Shown here one piece after another: positions 37,701 to 48,127 of a stretch of DNA of 64,000 bases. How positions within the stretch are numbered: position 1 is the stretch's first letter; every line of letters starts with the position of its first letter. The DNA comes from Spirodela intermedia (lineage: Eukaryota > Streptophyta > Magnoliopsida > Alismatales > Araceae): the NCBI GenBank assembly GCA_902729315.2, contig LR746274.1, forward strand, positions 6,135,037-6,199,036, in the 5' to 3' direction. The translations under genes and the position numbers were made by a program. Under the pieces are notes generated by a model. It ran no database searches. It was not told where the DNA came from and saw only the letters and a program-made list of their open reading frames with translations.

Positions 37701-40029
37701 CATTTTAGTTATTATTGAGCCATCAAGTCGATTAATTAGTTCATTTCTTTGCATTTAGATTGACATCATTTTGATAGCCAGACACTTACTGCAGAAATAC
37801 ACGTCATTTAGATTGACGTTAACAGGAATACATGTCACTCACTGTAAATTTCGTTTATCCTTTAAACAGAAATTGATAGAAGTGATGACTAAAATTTCAA
37901 TTCGATTTCTTAAAGAAATGGAACCTACACACTAATGAAAGAGAAAATAATCCAACATGAGCAAGAAAAAAGGCCCAGCTCTAAAAAACGACAGATAATG
38001 ACATAATGAAATATTGAAATTATGCCAAGAAAAAAGAAGTCCTGTTTCCAGTGTCTAATTACCTCCTTTGCACGAAAACGTTAGCATCTCTGTCCCTTCC
38101 ATCCCCACGTGATGAAATTTCCACTGCAGCTTGCAGCAAGCAATATATCGCAGCCTGATACAATCCCAGGAATTTCAGACAACGTGATGGAAATAAACCT
38201 ACCGATCCAAACTGAATTCGACTTGCATGAAAAAATAAATGCTTCAAGGCATGCCATGTAAACCATGCCCTCCAACAAAACAAGCATCTCATGACTTCGT
38301 TTTGAGTATTACACTGCGTTCATGGCATTTAATGAGATGAGAAATAGTTTTTGAGGTGAAATCACAAAAAAAAAATCTAAATACCGAAAAAGTTACTAAA
38401 ATATATTTATAATTGTCATAATTAGAAAAGATCTACCCCCTTGTAGATAAAATATCCTGAAGGTGGTATGTGAGGTTCGAGCAATTTCAACCAGCCAACC
38501 TTAGGGCTATCCAAATTTTATATCCAAAAAATCAATAAAGTCGAAAGCCAGTAAGAATACAGAAATCATTGTTCAATTGCGACGCAAAACTGGCATCCAT
38601 TAAAGGTTCAACTCTTTAAAAATATCAATATTGTGGAAAAGATAAAAATGTAAGTAATTTTGATTATAATACATCGTGGATGCTATGTGCAACTCTGTCA
38701 AGGTTGTGTAGATGGTGCTTCTGATACTCAGAGAACAGCAACATGTCATGTTATTGCACAATATCACTTCATACAAATTATTTGCATGCCAAGATTATAT
38801 ATTCTGCTACACTTGACACTATCATAACCATATAGATTACCTGAAACAAGCCATCTATATACCTTGCTAATATAAGGTGTGTAATTTTTTTAGGCAAAAG
38901 GTGGTGCGCTTAACTTTATCAGAAAAATTGTCTTGATAAAAATGTCAAGCTATAAGGTAGAAAAAAAAAACATCTGGAGACTGTGGCAATTGTCATAAAA
39001 AATCCCATGTAGACCCACATTTGTATGTCAACTTTATAAATTAAGCTTACGTCCTGGGTCGTTTAACTAAAGCAGAAGTTCTCCAAGTCATGTCTACTAA
39101 GCCAGGTTTGCAAATGAAGGCACGTAATTAACCTGGTAGGAGATTGTCCTTGTCCACGCATTCTTGTCCACACCAATCCATGCCTTTGAGAACCAAGATG
39201 ACTTAACTGATGAGCTGTACTCTGTGAGAGCCAATTCAATTGATCTGGCTGCATCATGCAGAGACTGTACAAGTCTACTGCTGATGTCCTCACCTTCCAA
39301 AGGCTGTTCGACTGGTACCACTATTTTTTCCACCTCACTCCTTGAAGTTGCTCGTGGAGTTCCATTAGCAGTTACACTTTCATTCGCAGAGGATAGTAGA
39401 TTGGAATGTGGTGTCCTTTTTTTTTGTGAATTGCGAGAACGGTGCTTTGCAGACACTAGCCACCTGGAACTAACGATGCACTTATCGTATTCTGGAAATC
39501 TATTCTTCAACCGAAACCTCTGTCTGTGAATATTCCGATACTGAACGAGCCGGTTTAGAAAAATTGATTGCTGATATGGACGGTGGATGCACGGCAGTTT
39601 GCTTGGTAGACGTACGTTCTCTCCGCTGAAACACAAAACACAGGTAAAAGCCTCGTAAAAAAAGTGTTAATCTCAAATGATTTCTGAAGATTCATTCCAT
39701 AATATATCCATTTTTTTAACACCGGGTGGGTGCCCCGACCATTGAACTCGGATTATAATGGCCTTAAAATACAAACCAATGGGATAGGCCATCAGTATCG
39801 GCTTATATTGAATTGAAAGCAAGCGAATATACAATATCAGTAGAGAAGAAAACAACGGAGCGGCTCCGCGCAAAAACCCTGGAATCATCAGAATTCCAAC
39901 ATCGCCACCGATTCCAAATAATAAACCGTATAGCGAAACCAGAAATAAGAGGACGGATTTCAGATTTGAAGATAAAAATAACTCGAACCTTGAAGGTAAG
40001 AGGCTCTGATGCTGCAGCTTCAGAGCCAT
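31204..40029 (-). CDS. LETM1-like protein, 21 exons, 1019 aa
   Basis: Exons: 40029-39989, 39625-39133, 38154-38063, 36506-36342, 36251-35858, 35722-35499, 35410-35327, 35137-35086, 34969-34851, 34491-34419, 34329-34112, 34008-33964, 33865-33772, 33208-33017, 32729-32680, 32493-32403, 32302-32150, 31977-31855, 31723-31553, 31479-31420, 31329-31204. All introns have GT-AG ends and the 3060-nt CDS stays in frame throughout. The C-terminal 160 residues carry the LETM1-type region (DVWQGTQLLAIDV, GDELTTKEKKAIQRTFTDLA, VVPIGFLMLLPVTAVGHAAM, then IPSTYGPERLDLL). Exon 14 (residues 699-762) is a charged, coiled-coil-like segment. The exon 10 product (YLIGGSALYYPQLSSISSYQ) is typical of plant LETM1-like proteins distinct from canonical LETM1. 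LETM1 proteins act at the mitochondrial inner membrane in ion and volume homeostasis; for this subfamily that role is only inferred. Introns 3 and 18 hold a repeat and a GA/CT tract. Confidence 0.88.
31731..31770. repeat. (GA)n in LETM1-like intron 18
   Basis: GA run on the plus strand, hence CT in the transcript. It lies next to the 3' splice site of intron 18 and forms most of its polypyrimidine tract. Confidence 0.95.
36757..36997. repeat. dispersed repeat in LETM1-like intron 3
   Basis: About 240 bp related to 44404-44935. Shared anchors are caagccaatagcaggctt(c), 'ctatttcttcatc', 'aggtcctga(a)ctctc', and 'gagcagcgggcatcc' at the right end. The other copy is longer in the middle by roughly 290 bp. 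No terminal inverted repeat or coding capacity is recognised, so the element type is unknown. Confidence 0.75.
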
Positions 40030-41757
40030 CGATTTGGACCGAGGAGGAACGGAAGAAGACACCGAGCACAATCAAGGTCCGGTCAATTCCAACCAGTCCG
40101 AGGATTCGAGTAGAATCAGACGAGAATGTCCCACTGACCAATCCGCAGGGAGGGATGGAGGCGCCGGCGAGAGGGGGAACGTCGCGTGGACGGCGGACGG
40201 TGGCGGGGAAGAGGAGCAGGTGGTGGTGGTTCGTGTTATCCAAGGACGTGGTGAGGCAGGCGATCACGAAATTAGCCGCCGTCGGAATCGCCCTTAACTT
40301 CTCTGGAGACTCGGACGAGTTGAGGACGATCCGCGGAGCTCAGGATGCCTCTCCTCCTAATCTCCCGGCCCAAAATAACTATCAGACAAGTCCATTAGTA
40401 GGACGATCTCGAAGTTTCTAGAATCCACTCCGGAAAATGATATATGGGCTAAGATCCTCGGCCGTCTTTTTTCCTAATTGGACCGACTCTAGCCACTGGG
40501 CTTCTTCAGCCTATTAACGCTGGACATCGACGCTTGAGCGGCCCATTAGCAAAAGTACTGTTGATTTTAACCAAAAGTCAACGCTTACTCAGGTGACAGG
40601 CGCGGTACGTACGACCGCCGGTTCTTTGGGTGGCCGGCTAGGGGGGTAGGCCCACGCACTACTGGCACGTGCCGGTGCAGCCCGTCCTTGACTATTCAGC
40701 CCCCGTTTTCTCCGATTAATTAATAAAAATATTTCCTTAAAATCCTTAATTATCGTGCGGAAGGTTCGGATATTCCCCGAGCCAGATCAGATCATTAAGA
40801 AAGTGGGCCCGCGTACGCTGACGCCACTCATCGCTACGTCATTCACCCAGCCCGTGAAAAAGTAGGTCAACGCACTCTCCAAAGCGCGCGAGACAGGAGC
40901 ACGGTGGTCTACTCTATAGAGCGAGAGAGCAGCAGCAGCAGCTCACATTATGCACGTGCGGTGAGAGAGAGAGAGAGAGAGGCGTCAACGGGATGATGAT
41001 ATAAATGGGAAATTTTTAATAGTTCGATCGCAGTCACATTTAATTGGGAAGACCAGTCTCTCACCTAAAATTAGGAGCGTTCCAAAGGTCAAAAAAATAA
41101 TCATAATAACTCCCCAACGGTTAAACCCGAATTCCATAAAAGTAAATATGTGACCCAGTTTCTTTTTTAAAAAATAGAAAAAATAGAGAGGAAAATTTTG
41201 GTTTGGTGCGGGTGGCTCGGGCTGGGCCAGCCCACCGGGCCGGATGGCGCGGGGCTGGTCGGACCCGGTCCATTAAATCGGAGCCACACGGACGACGTGG
41301 GCGGGGTTAGGTGGTCGCTGTCTTGGCCCGCACTAATGGACCGCATTACCGTAATACCGTAAGGTAGAGGTTGCCCCCCCCGCCCCCCCCCCCCTCAATT
41401 CAAAGCGCCACGTTCTTTGGGAGAGAGATAAGGGGGGCCTTATGGTAAATAAAGCGATATTGGGGATAAATTTCCTCTTTTACCCCTGGGTATGTGATCG
41501 GGTTTTTCGTTTTTTTACTAGGGGGTGTAGTTTACTATCATTGATGTGGGTCCGATGACGTGACGTGCCAGAATGTACCTCAATGACGTGTCACGATTTC
41601 CTTTTTTTGCTAATTAAGGATATTCTAATAGACCGGTCAAATAGTTATCTTTTAAGCATGGAAATTATCGTCGACAGAAGCCGTCGGAGGGTGTCGTTGT
41701 TTATACGCATAAAAGGCGTCTCTATATTTCCAATTTCGGGAGTTCCAGCAAACTTCC
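40030..41757. other. divergent promoter region, LETM1-like / F-box
   Basis: The minus-strand LETM1-like gene and the plus-strand F-box gene start at the two ends of this 1.7-kb stretch, so it holds both promoters. The left 400 bp should include the LETM1-like leader. Seen within: ACGTG-type cores near 40666 and 40953, a GA run (about 40965-40982), AT-rich parts, and a C-rich run at 41374-41394. No RNA gene or transposon was recognised. Confidence 0.5.
41374..41394. repeat. poly-C tract
   Basis: C8-G-C12 run about 370 bp upstream of the F-box start. The opposite strand is G-rich. Homopolymers of this kind are also common sites of sequencing error. Confidence 0.9.
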
Positions 41758-42690
41758 ATGGCCGCGGCCGCAGACGTCGGCGCCGGCGGGACGACCGTCG
41801 AGGACCTCCACGGCGACGTGCTCACGCGGATCCTCCGGCGGCTGGACGGGCCGTCCCTCGCCGCCGCCGGCTGCGCCACTGCCCGCCTCCGGGAGCTCGC
41901 CGACCAGCCCGACCTGTGGGAGGAGCTCTGCAAATCAACCTGGCCGTCGCTCCGCCACCGCCGCCTCCGGCCGATGCTCGCCGTCGCCCCGCGGACCTTC
42001 TTCTCCGACGCATACACCTTCCCAGGAGGCCGTGGCGACGCCGGGGAAGGCCCGGCGGTGGGGGAGCCGCCGCCTCCCAGGCTGCTCTCCGCGGTAGACC
42101 TGTTCCACAGAGGGAAGCTCGTCTTCTCCACGTTGGTGGAGACGGACACTAGGAGCTCCTGGTTCCTCGGCTCGCCCTTCCGGGTCGAGGCCCTCGCCGG
42201 CGGCGGCGCCGGGCCGGTGTCGGTGGGGGATCTGAGACTGAGCTGGATAATTATCGACGACATTCGCAGGCGGGCGGTGAACCTGTCCAGCCGGCGGCCG
42301 GTGGCGGTGCAGCGGCGGTGGTACGCGGGGACGACGCACGTCCGGTTCGCCACCGTGCTGGGCCGAGGAAACGCCGCCGCCGCCGCCGTGGTGGCCTGCG
42401 AGCAGGCGGCGATGGCACCGCTGGAGGTCAGCCTGTGCGTGGAGGACGCTGACGGAGTCTGCCTCAGCGGAAAGGAGAGCCTGACGATGCTACGGGGGGT
42501 GCTCGCCGGAGAGAGAAAGCACGGCGGCGGAGCGGCGGAGGAGGAGGCCCGCGCCGCCTACGCCGGCTTCGTCGCGCGGCGGCGGGCGGGGAAGGAGCAG
42601 ACGGCCACGAGGGAGCGCCGCCGCGACCTGTGCTGCGTCGTCTTCGGGTTCTTCCTCCTCGTCTTCCTCGCCGCCCTCGTTCTCCGGTAA
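41758..42690 (+). CDS. F-box protein with C-terminal membrane anchor
   Basis: Single GC-rich exon, 310 aa. Residues about 14-60 form an F-box (VEDLHGDVLTRILRRLDGPS, then DLWEELCKSTWPS), which in this family binds SKP1 within SCF ubiquitin ligases. The middle has no Kelch or LRR repeats; it resembles the plant At2g27310-type F-box proteins (FFSDAYTFP, AVDLFHRGKLVFSTLVETDT, SLCVEDADGVCLSGKESLTM). Residues about 291-309 (LCCVVFGFFLLVFLAALVL) form a terminal hydrophobic helix after a basic stretch, suggesting a tail anchor. Start is the ATG in cttccATGgcc; no other ATG lies upstream in frame nearby. A decayed partial copy of the 3' half is at 47335-47745. Substrate unknown. Confidence 0.88.
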   Translation: MAAAADVGAGGTTVEDLHGDVLTRILRRLDGPSLAAAGCATARLRELADQPDLWEELCKSTWPSLRHRRLRPMLAVAPRTFFSDAYTFPGGRGDAGEGPAVGEPPPPRLLSAVDLFHRGKLVFSTLVETDTRSSWFLGSPFRVEALAGGGAGPVSVGDLRLSWIIIDDIRRRAVNLSSRRPVAVQRRWYAGTTHVRFATVLGRGNAAAAAVVACEQAAMAPLEVSLCVEDADGVCLSGKESLTMLRGVLAGERKHGGGAAEEEARAAYAGFVARRRAGKEQTATRERRRDLCCVVFGFFLLVFLAALVLR

Positions 42691-43499
42691 AGGGAAGGAA
42701 TAGTCCGACGACACGCCGGAGGGGCCTCTCGACGACTCGGAAGTTAGGAAGGTCATCTCTCCGGCAATCCTCCTTCTCCTCCTCCTCCGCCGCCGCCGCC
42801 TCCGGCGAGAAGATCGTCGTTAGGCTGAGCTTCTTCTTCTTCCTCCCTCCTCACCTTCAGGGGAAGACCACCCCCTTAAAGACGGCGCCGCCGAACATCT
42901 CCTGTTGTCTCGGGTAATGTGGAATCATACAACCCATTTCTTCCATTCTTGCACAAATTTAGCATTACTTTATATGCTTCGCTGGTATAATTTTTCTAAC
43001 CAAGAAGATCAATGGAGACGTGGTCGGTTCCTCCCCCCTTCAATTGGCTCCCAGGATGCTCGGACCGATTCGGCCTTATAAATTATTTGCTAAAATAATC
43101 CCAAGCTGATGAATGTATAAAGTTTATATCCCTCGGGGAATCAAATAAGCGGACGTAAGGTGACATTTAAATAATATATCATTTCATCAGTGACGCGGAA
43201 TAAAAGTTGGGTTTTGTAAGTATTTCATCAAAAAATACGGTGAAGTGGAGCTGGTTGAAGCTAGCTCGAGACTAGGGAGGGTGACCACGTGGAGGTTAGA
43301 AATAGTGCCACGTAGACGCCGAAGAGTTTCTGGGCCATGCCAAAATGGGCCCATAAGGTACCGGCCCAACTTCTCCGTTTTTTTATATTTTTTTCTGAGG
43401 GTCAAACCCAAGAACAGTAATGTTCCCGGACTTGGAGAAACAGGTAAATTATTATTATTTAAATAAAGTCAACAATTTTATGAAATTATTATTCATTTA
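42691..43499 (+). other. F-box 3' flank
   Basis: The first about 80 bp downstream of the stop (cgacacgccgga, ggaaggtcatctc) is also present after the F-box pseudogene at about 47663-47730. The rest (about 42780-43440) is absent there. No gene or RNA was recognised. Confidence 0.55.
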
Positions 43500-43874
43500 T
43501 TTAACCTATAAAAAATATAGAGAATTGCATGTTGTAGTCATAAATGGAATAGTTGTAAAGAAGATCCACTTGCTCCCGTAGAGTGAGATTAGTCGTCCCC
43601 ATGGAGGACAGCTAGTAGGAGTTGTATTGCTTAAAATGCTCTGTCGGGGTAGCGTCACGTGCTCGACTCCTTCCTGCGGAGCGAAGAGAGAAGAAACCAG
43701 AGTGCACACAGACGAGCGATCAGAACTCCTAGCTTTCCCTGAGACTCCGCCTTAGGAGGGCCAGTCGTCTCTGCCGCACCGGCTGAGAGAAAACCCTAGC
43801 GAGGCTTCCTCTTACTCTACCTCTTCCTCCTGCTTTCTTGGTTCTAGCGCTTGATCTCTCTCCTTGATGGGTCA
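43500..43874 (+). repeat. duplicated 5' flank of nicalin, copy A
   Basis: Matches 47800-48127 with moderate divergence, including 'aagaagatccacttg', 'cgtccccatggaggacag' and a telo-box AAACCCTA at 43791-43798. It carries the promoter and leader of the nicalin pseudogene that follows. Confidence 0.85.
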
Positions 43875-44403
43875 ATGGCGGGGAGGCGAAGAGGCCGCGG
43901 GTGGCGGCGAAGTAATGGAGTCGATCTACTCGGTTCTACCGCTGGTTCTCTGCGATGCAGCCACCGCGGTCGACGTGTACCGCCTGACCCAGTACGACCT
44001 GGCCGGCATCCCGCTCGGATCTCGTGCCGCCGGGCTCAATCACCACGCCGGAGCTCCTCCTTTTTCTCCAGGAGCCGACCTGATGCCACTCCGGGAGCTC
44101 AGTTTGACCTTCCTCCAAGTTATGGTGTACGTCTGGTGGGCCGTACAACTACAATGGAGCTCTCAATGTCAGCTTGAGTAAAACAGCTTTCACCCCAAAT
44201 CTACAGTGTTCTTCTGATCTCGTTATGCATGATGATATCTTTTTTTTTTTCCTTAAACCCTGGCCTTTAGATTTCCAAATTCTCATATCAAAAAGTTTGG
44301 TTTCTCAAGCTTAGACGCCTTTTGATCTTGTCTCGTCATTCCTTCAACGAGTTAACATGTTTCTGCAGCTTCTCCTTTTCAGTGGTTGAGGAGTTTAGAT
44401 CAG
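43875..44403 (+). pseudogene. nicalin pseudogene (exon 1 fused to exons 6-7)
   Basis: Exon 1 of nicalin is present but damaged relative to 48128-48413: one inserted base shortly after the ATG (about 43894) shifts the frame, 24 bp of the signal-peptide region and 18 bp later on are missing, and the 5' splice site has changed from caag|gtatgg to caagttatgg. Immediately after, at about 44130, sequence matching the end of exon 6 follows (ggtgggccgtacaactacaa), then intron 6 and the first about 25 bases of exon 7 (to 44403). Exons 2-5 and the rest are gone, so several kilobases were deleted. The remaining open frame from 43864 (105 codons) is not expected to be functional. Confidence 0.9.
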
Positions 44404-44935
44404 TTTTTTCTCCTATTTCTTCATCATCTACTATTGACAAGCCAATAGCAGGCTTCGTTTCCCCAACTAAATGGGAGATCATCTCCCTCCTCCTGCAGGT
44501 CCTGAACTCTCACTTTCTTTCCCATCTCATGCTCAAACTGGTCATAATAAAAAAACAAAGGAGAACAGAAGCCAATAGCAACAATAATATGCAGAAGGGA
44601 TGAAAAATGGACCCCCACATTGAGGTGGATGGTGGCCAGCCAGTTCAGGAGCACCACCACCACCATTGGCATCAATCCATGGTCAACCATTGAAGAGGTT
44701 GCTCACATTCCGACATCTCTGCTCTACCTCCCTACTTCCTTCCTCCGATGTTACATAGCTTGAGCTCCTCTGGCTGTTCATGGAGAGAGAAGAGCAGGAA
44801 GACATTGTGCCTCAACTCTGCTGGTTCTGCATCTGTTGGGTGTTCTTCAGCAACTTCTCGATGAGTAGACAGCACTGTGAAGATTGCTTCAGATTGTGTG
44901 AAAAAAGGGAGAGCAGCGGGCATCCGACAGGTTCT
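44404..44935. repeat. dispersed repeat abutting the nicalin pseudogene
   Basis: Begins exactly where homology to nicalin exon 7 ends and is related to 36757-36997 in LETM1-like intron 3 (anchors caagccaatagcaggctt and gagcagcgggcatcc). The position suggests its arrival, or a rearrangement at it, truncated the pseudogene. The central part (about 44530-44770) has no counterpart in the intron copy. Confidence 0.7.
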
Positions 44936-45541
44936 CCAAGTTTTTCACTTGATCAATCCCAAACCCATGAAGGGTGTTGACATTTTCTGGGCCGGGCATG
45001 GAAGGGCCCCCCCCATCTGTGTGTGGGTCAACTCTTTCTTTTTTTCCTGTCCTTACAGATCCGCGTCTCCTCTGTTACCATTGATCTTGAGTCCACTGGA
45101 AGCAAGAAAAATGGGACCCGACCCTAGAGAGAGAAAGACGAGACTCGTGAAAGCTAAGCTGAATAGATGACGGTCCACTAAAGTCCACTTGTCAGACGCC
45201 ATGTTAAGTCAACCCCTCAGGAATGGAGTCTGATCATACCTACAGAGCCCAATGAGCGGCCATCGGTTGACTTCCAGGCATCTTTACAGAGCATAAAGAA
45301 CAGAGTACAAAAAAACCCAATCAAGAGAGAGAGAGAGAGAGAGAGAGAGAATAAGGTGGCCTGGTAAAATTTTAACGGAAGTCTCCTAGAACACAGGTGA
45401 CTGAAATGATAAAAAGATAAAGCCGTGACTTCTTCACAGAGGGGGAAACCTAAGGAGGGAAATTTAGAGGGCAAAGCATCAAAAGCCCAAGTTCATAACT
45501 CCAATCTAGAGAGAGAAAAGAAGGGGGGGTATCAATCAAGA
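44936..45541. other. intergenic, eS7 3' flank
   Basis: No gene seen. Contains a GA run at about 45322-45350. The part near 45540 should contain the 3' UTR of the minus-strand eS7 gene. Confidence 0.5.
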
Positions 45542-46249
45542 TCAGGCCTCGGTGATGGGGTACTCGAACACGACATCCTTGCCGGAGAGCTTGCGGTAGA
45601 CGGCGCCGAATGTGTCGACCTTGTACTCGGTGTTGTTCTTCTCCTTTGGATCGAGCAGGATCTGGCAAAAAAAAAGAAAAAAAAAAGATGAACGAGGGTT
45701 GGAAATTGTTAGAGAGAGAAAGGGCATTCGCCATTAACACAACCGATCATTCTGTCATAAATCATCTACTCTGGCAATATCATAAGAACAAAGACATTGT
45801 CGATGACAGGATTATGGACTTGAATCGAAATACGGAGAGAAAAAATGAAGTCAACTCCCAGCTCGTCCTACCCTCCTCAAGCGCAATTCTCATACTGAAG
45901 GAAGCCATCTCAAGTTAATTTGATGGGTCGTGATGGAAATCGATGCCTTCACCTAACAATTCTAATGCGCACTACATTGAGGATCTAAAGGTTCTCATTG
46001 ACGGCGGGCATGAAGAAAATCAAGAACTAATAGCCGATAATGCTTCTCACCTTGATAATCTTCGAGCCATCAAGGCGGTATCTCTCACGCTTGCCCACGA
46101 TCTCCGCAGGGTACACAACATCCTCCAACACGGCGTCATGGACTGCAGTCAGCGTGCGGTTGCGGGGACGTGTGACTGCTGACCCTTTCTTTGGCGGCCT
46201 CAAAATCCTCCGCGAGGCGATGAAGATGACATCCTGCAGGGGAGGGAGG

Positions 46250-46303
<54 letters not shown>

Positions 46304-46871
46304 AATCGTTCAATGAAAGCACCACTCACAATCAGATTATTATGATCATTTCTAGTCTACTGGATCAACTGAGAAGCTGGAACCAGGTTCCCGTACCTTG
46401 CCACTGAACTTCTTCTCAAGCTCTCTCACAAGGCGCACATGAATCTTGCGGAAAGCTTTCCTCAATCTGAAAGGAACATGAATAACAACGGCTTTCTTGC
46501 TCCCAGCAACATCAACCTGACTGCGATAAATATAAATGATAACCATTAACAATTAATTAAAAAAAGCATAGGAAATCATGAACGTGATGAATACAGAATT
46601 GCACGTACAGTGCGGAATTGATGAAGAGATCTTTCAATTCGCTCTTCAGCTCGTTGTTAGTGTTCTCGAGATCAAACAGTGCCTGGTGCAACAGACAGAA
46701 AAAATCAGAATCTTCGTCGGTTTGGCCATGAGAAGTTACAGATAACGAACGAAGAACACCCAGATTAAAGAGAGTTATTCTAAACTGAACAATAACCTGA
46801 GCAACAACATCTTCGAACTCGGTTGGCTCCAACCCCTTATCCTTCTGGATTTTCTTCCTTGCGGTGAACAT
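45542..46871 (-). CDS. RPS7: 40S ribosomal protein eS7 (RPS7)
   Basis: Five coding exons: 46871-46797, 46682-46609, 46520-46397, 46233-46051, 45661-45542; 191 aa, the usual eS7 length. All introns are GT-AG and phases agree. Signatures in order: [20 protein letters not shown] at the N-terminus, [73 protein letters not shown], and the C-terminus [11 protein letters not shown]. It is a cytosolic small-subunit component. The gene lies between the two copies of the duplicated F-box/nicalin block, on the opposite strand. A 5'-UTR intron (47085-46898, GT-AG) is plausible because a clean acceptor lies 27 bp before the ATG. Intron 3 has a long CT tract by its acceptor. Confidence 0.96.
46254..46301. 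repeat. (GA)n in eS7 intron 3
   Basis: GA run on the plus strand, CT in the transcript, immediately upstream of the intron 3 acceptor (ctccctcccctgcag). Confidence 0.95.
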
Positions 46872-47334
46872 GTTGATCACCAGATGCTTGTATCACCCTG
46901 GACAGAGAGCATGGGAGTTAGGACCCTTTAAGATGGCTGGGCATCTGCGGTTTGGCAAGAGGTCTTCAGCTGAGGTCCGACATTCGGCTGAAATCTTCAT
47001 TCGAGAGCCCCGCTGAATGGACGCCGCGAGGAAGAGGCCACGCGAGAACAGGAAACAGCACAAACCCAGAAGGGAAGGAGAGTACCTTCAGGCGGCGGAT
47101 GCCCACAGAGGACGGCGGCGGCTGGGTGGAAGAGCAACCCTGCTGCTGTTCCGCACCCCGTCGTTTGAGGACGGCGGCCAGGGCATCCCGGGGGGGCTAA
47201 TAGAGGGGGAGAGGAAAAGCCCTAGGACAAATAAGAAATGACTAAAATATCCTCATCCGATTGGGGGCCCGTTAATGCTTTATTGGGCCTCATCGGGCCA
47301 ACCCACGAAATTAGCCCATATATTGAGCATCATG
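46872..47334 (-). promoter_or_regulatory. eS7 leader and promoter region
   Basis: Contains a candidate 5'-UTR intron, donor gaag|gtactc at 47085 and acceptor tgtccag at 46898. Upstream is a GC-rich leader. Reading in the gene direction, ctagggctttt lies near 47211-47221. The exact transcription start is not visible. Confidence 0.5.
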
Positions 47335-47745
47335 GACTCGACGAAGATCACCGCGATCCGGCGGCAAGTGGCGGTGTAGCGGCAGTGGCATCCGGGGAGG
47401 ACGACGGAGATCCGGTTCGTCGCCATGATGGGCGGAGGAAGCGCCCGGAGGTGAGTCTGTGGGTGGAGGACGAGGCCGGAGTTTTCCTGAGCGGGGAGGG
47501 CGATAGCCGGAGAGAGGAAGGGCGGCGGCGGAGCGGCTGAGGAGGAGGCCAGCGCCGCCTACAGAGGCCGCCTACCCCGGCTTCGTCGCGTGGCGGCGGC
47601 GGCTTCGTCGCGTGGCGGCGGCGGCGTCGTCGTGTTCGGGGTCTCCCTCCTCGTCTTCCTCGGCTCTCCGGCGACACGCCGGAGTAGCCTCAAGACGGCC
47701 CGGAAGCTAGGAAGGTCATCTCCCCGTCAATCCTCCGCAATCGCT
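47335..47745 (+). pseudogene. F-box pseudogene (3' half)
   Basis: Degraded copy of 42240-42755. The conserved phrase gtggcggtgcagcgg of the intact gene reads gtggcggtgtagcgg here, creating a stop codon. Several in-frame segments are deleted (for example around the 'NLSS' region and the VACEQAAM region), frame is lost more than once, and a short GC-rich piece (ggcttcgtcgcgtggcggcg) is duplicated. The F-box domain itself is not present. Downstream, the 3' flank of the gene is also preserved (cgacacgccgga, ggaaggtcatctcccc). Confidence 0.85.
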
Positions 47746-47799
47746 GAGAAATAGCTAAATTATTTTGATTAATTTAAATTATAAAAATATAGATATTTG

Positions 47800-48127
47800 T
47801 CGTCGTTTAAAAAGAAGATCCACTTGGTCCTGTAGGGTGAGATTGGTCGTCCCCATGGAGGACAGGTAGTAGGATTTGGATTGTTTAAAATAATCTGCCG
47901 GAGTACCGTAACGGACTCGATTCCTTCGTGGGGAGCGAAGAGAGAAACCAGAGGAGGGCACAGAAACGAGTGATCAAAGATCCTAGCTTTCCCTGTGGGT
48001 CGGCCTCAGGAGGGCCGGTCGTCTCTGCAACACCGGCGGAGAGAAAACCCTAGGGAGGCTTCCTCTTCCCCCTGTTTTCTGCCAACAAGTGCTTCTTGGT
48101 TGCTGGATCTCTCTCATTGGTGGGTCA
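47800..48127 (+). promoter_or_regulatory. nicalin 5' flank with telo-box, duplication copy B
   Basis: Counterpart of 43500-43874. Contains AAACCCTA at 48045-48052, about 75 bp before the start codon, and the shared stretch cgtccccatggaggacag. Together with the preceding F-box pseudogene it defines copy B of the duplicated block. Confidence 0.7.

Noticed and set aside
41652-42353. 233-codon ORF antisense to the F-box gene
   Set aside because: A typical shadow frame of a GC-rich exon; the sense frame has an F-box domain and membrane helix.
47348-47677. 109-codon minus-strand ORF
   Set aside because: It is the antisense shadow of the GC-rich F-box pseudogene.
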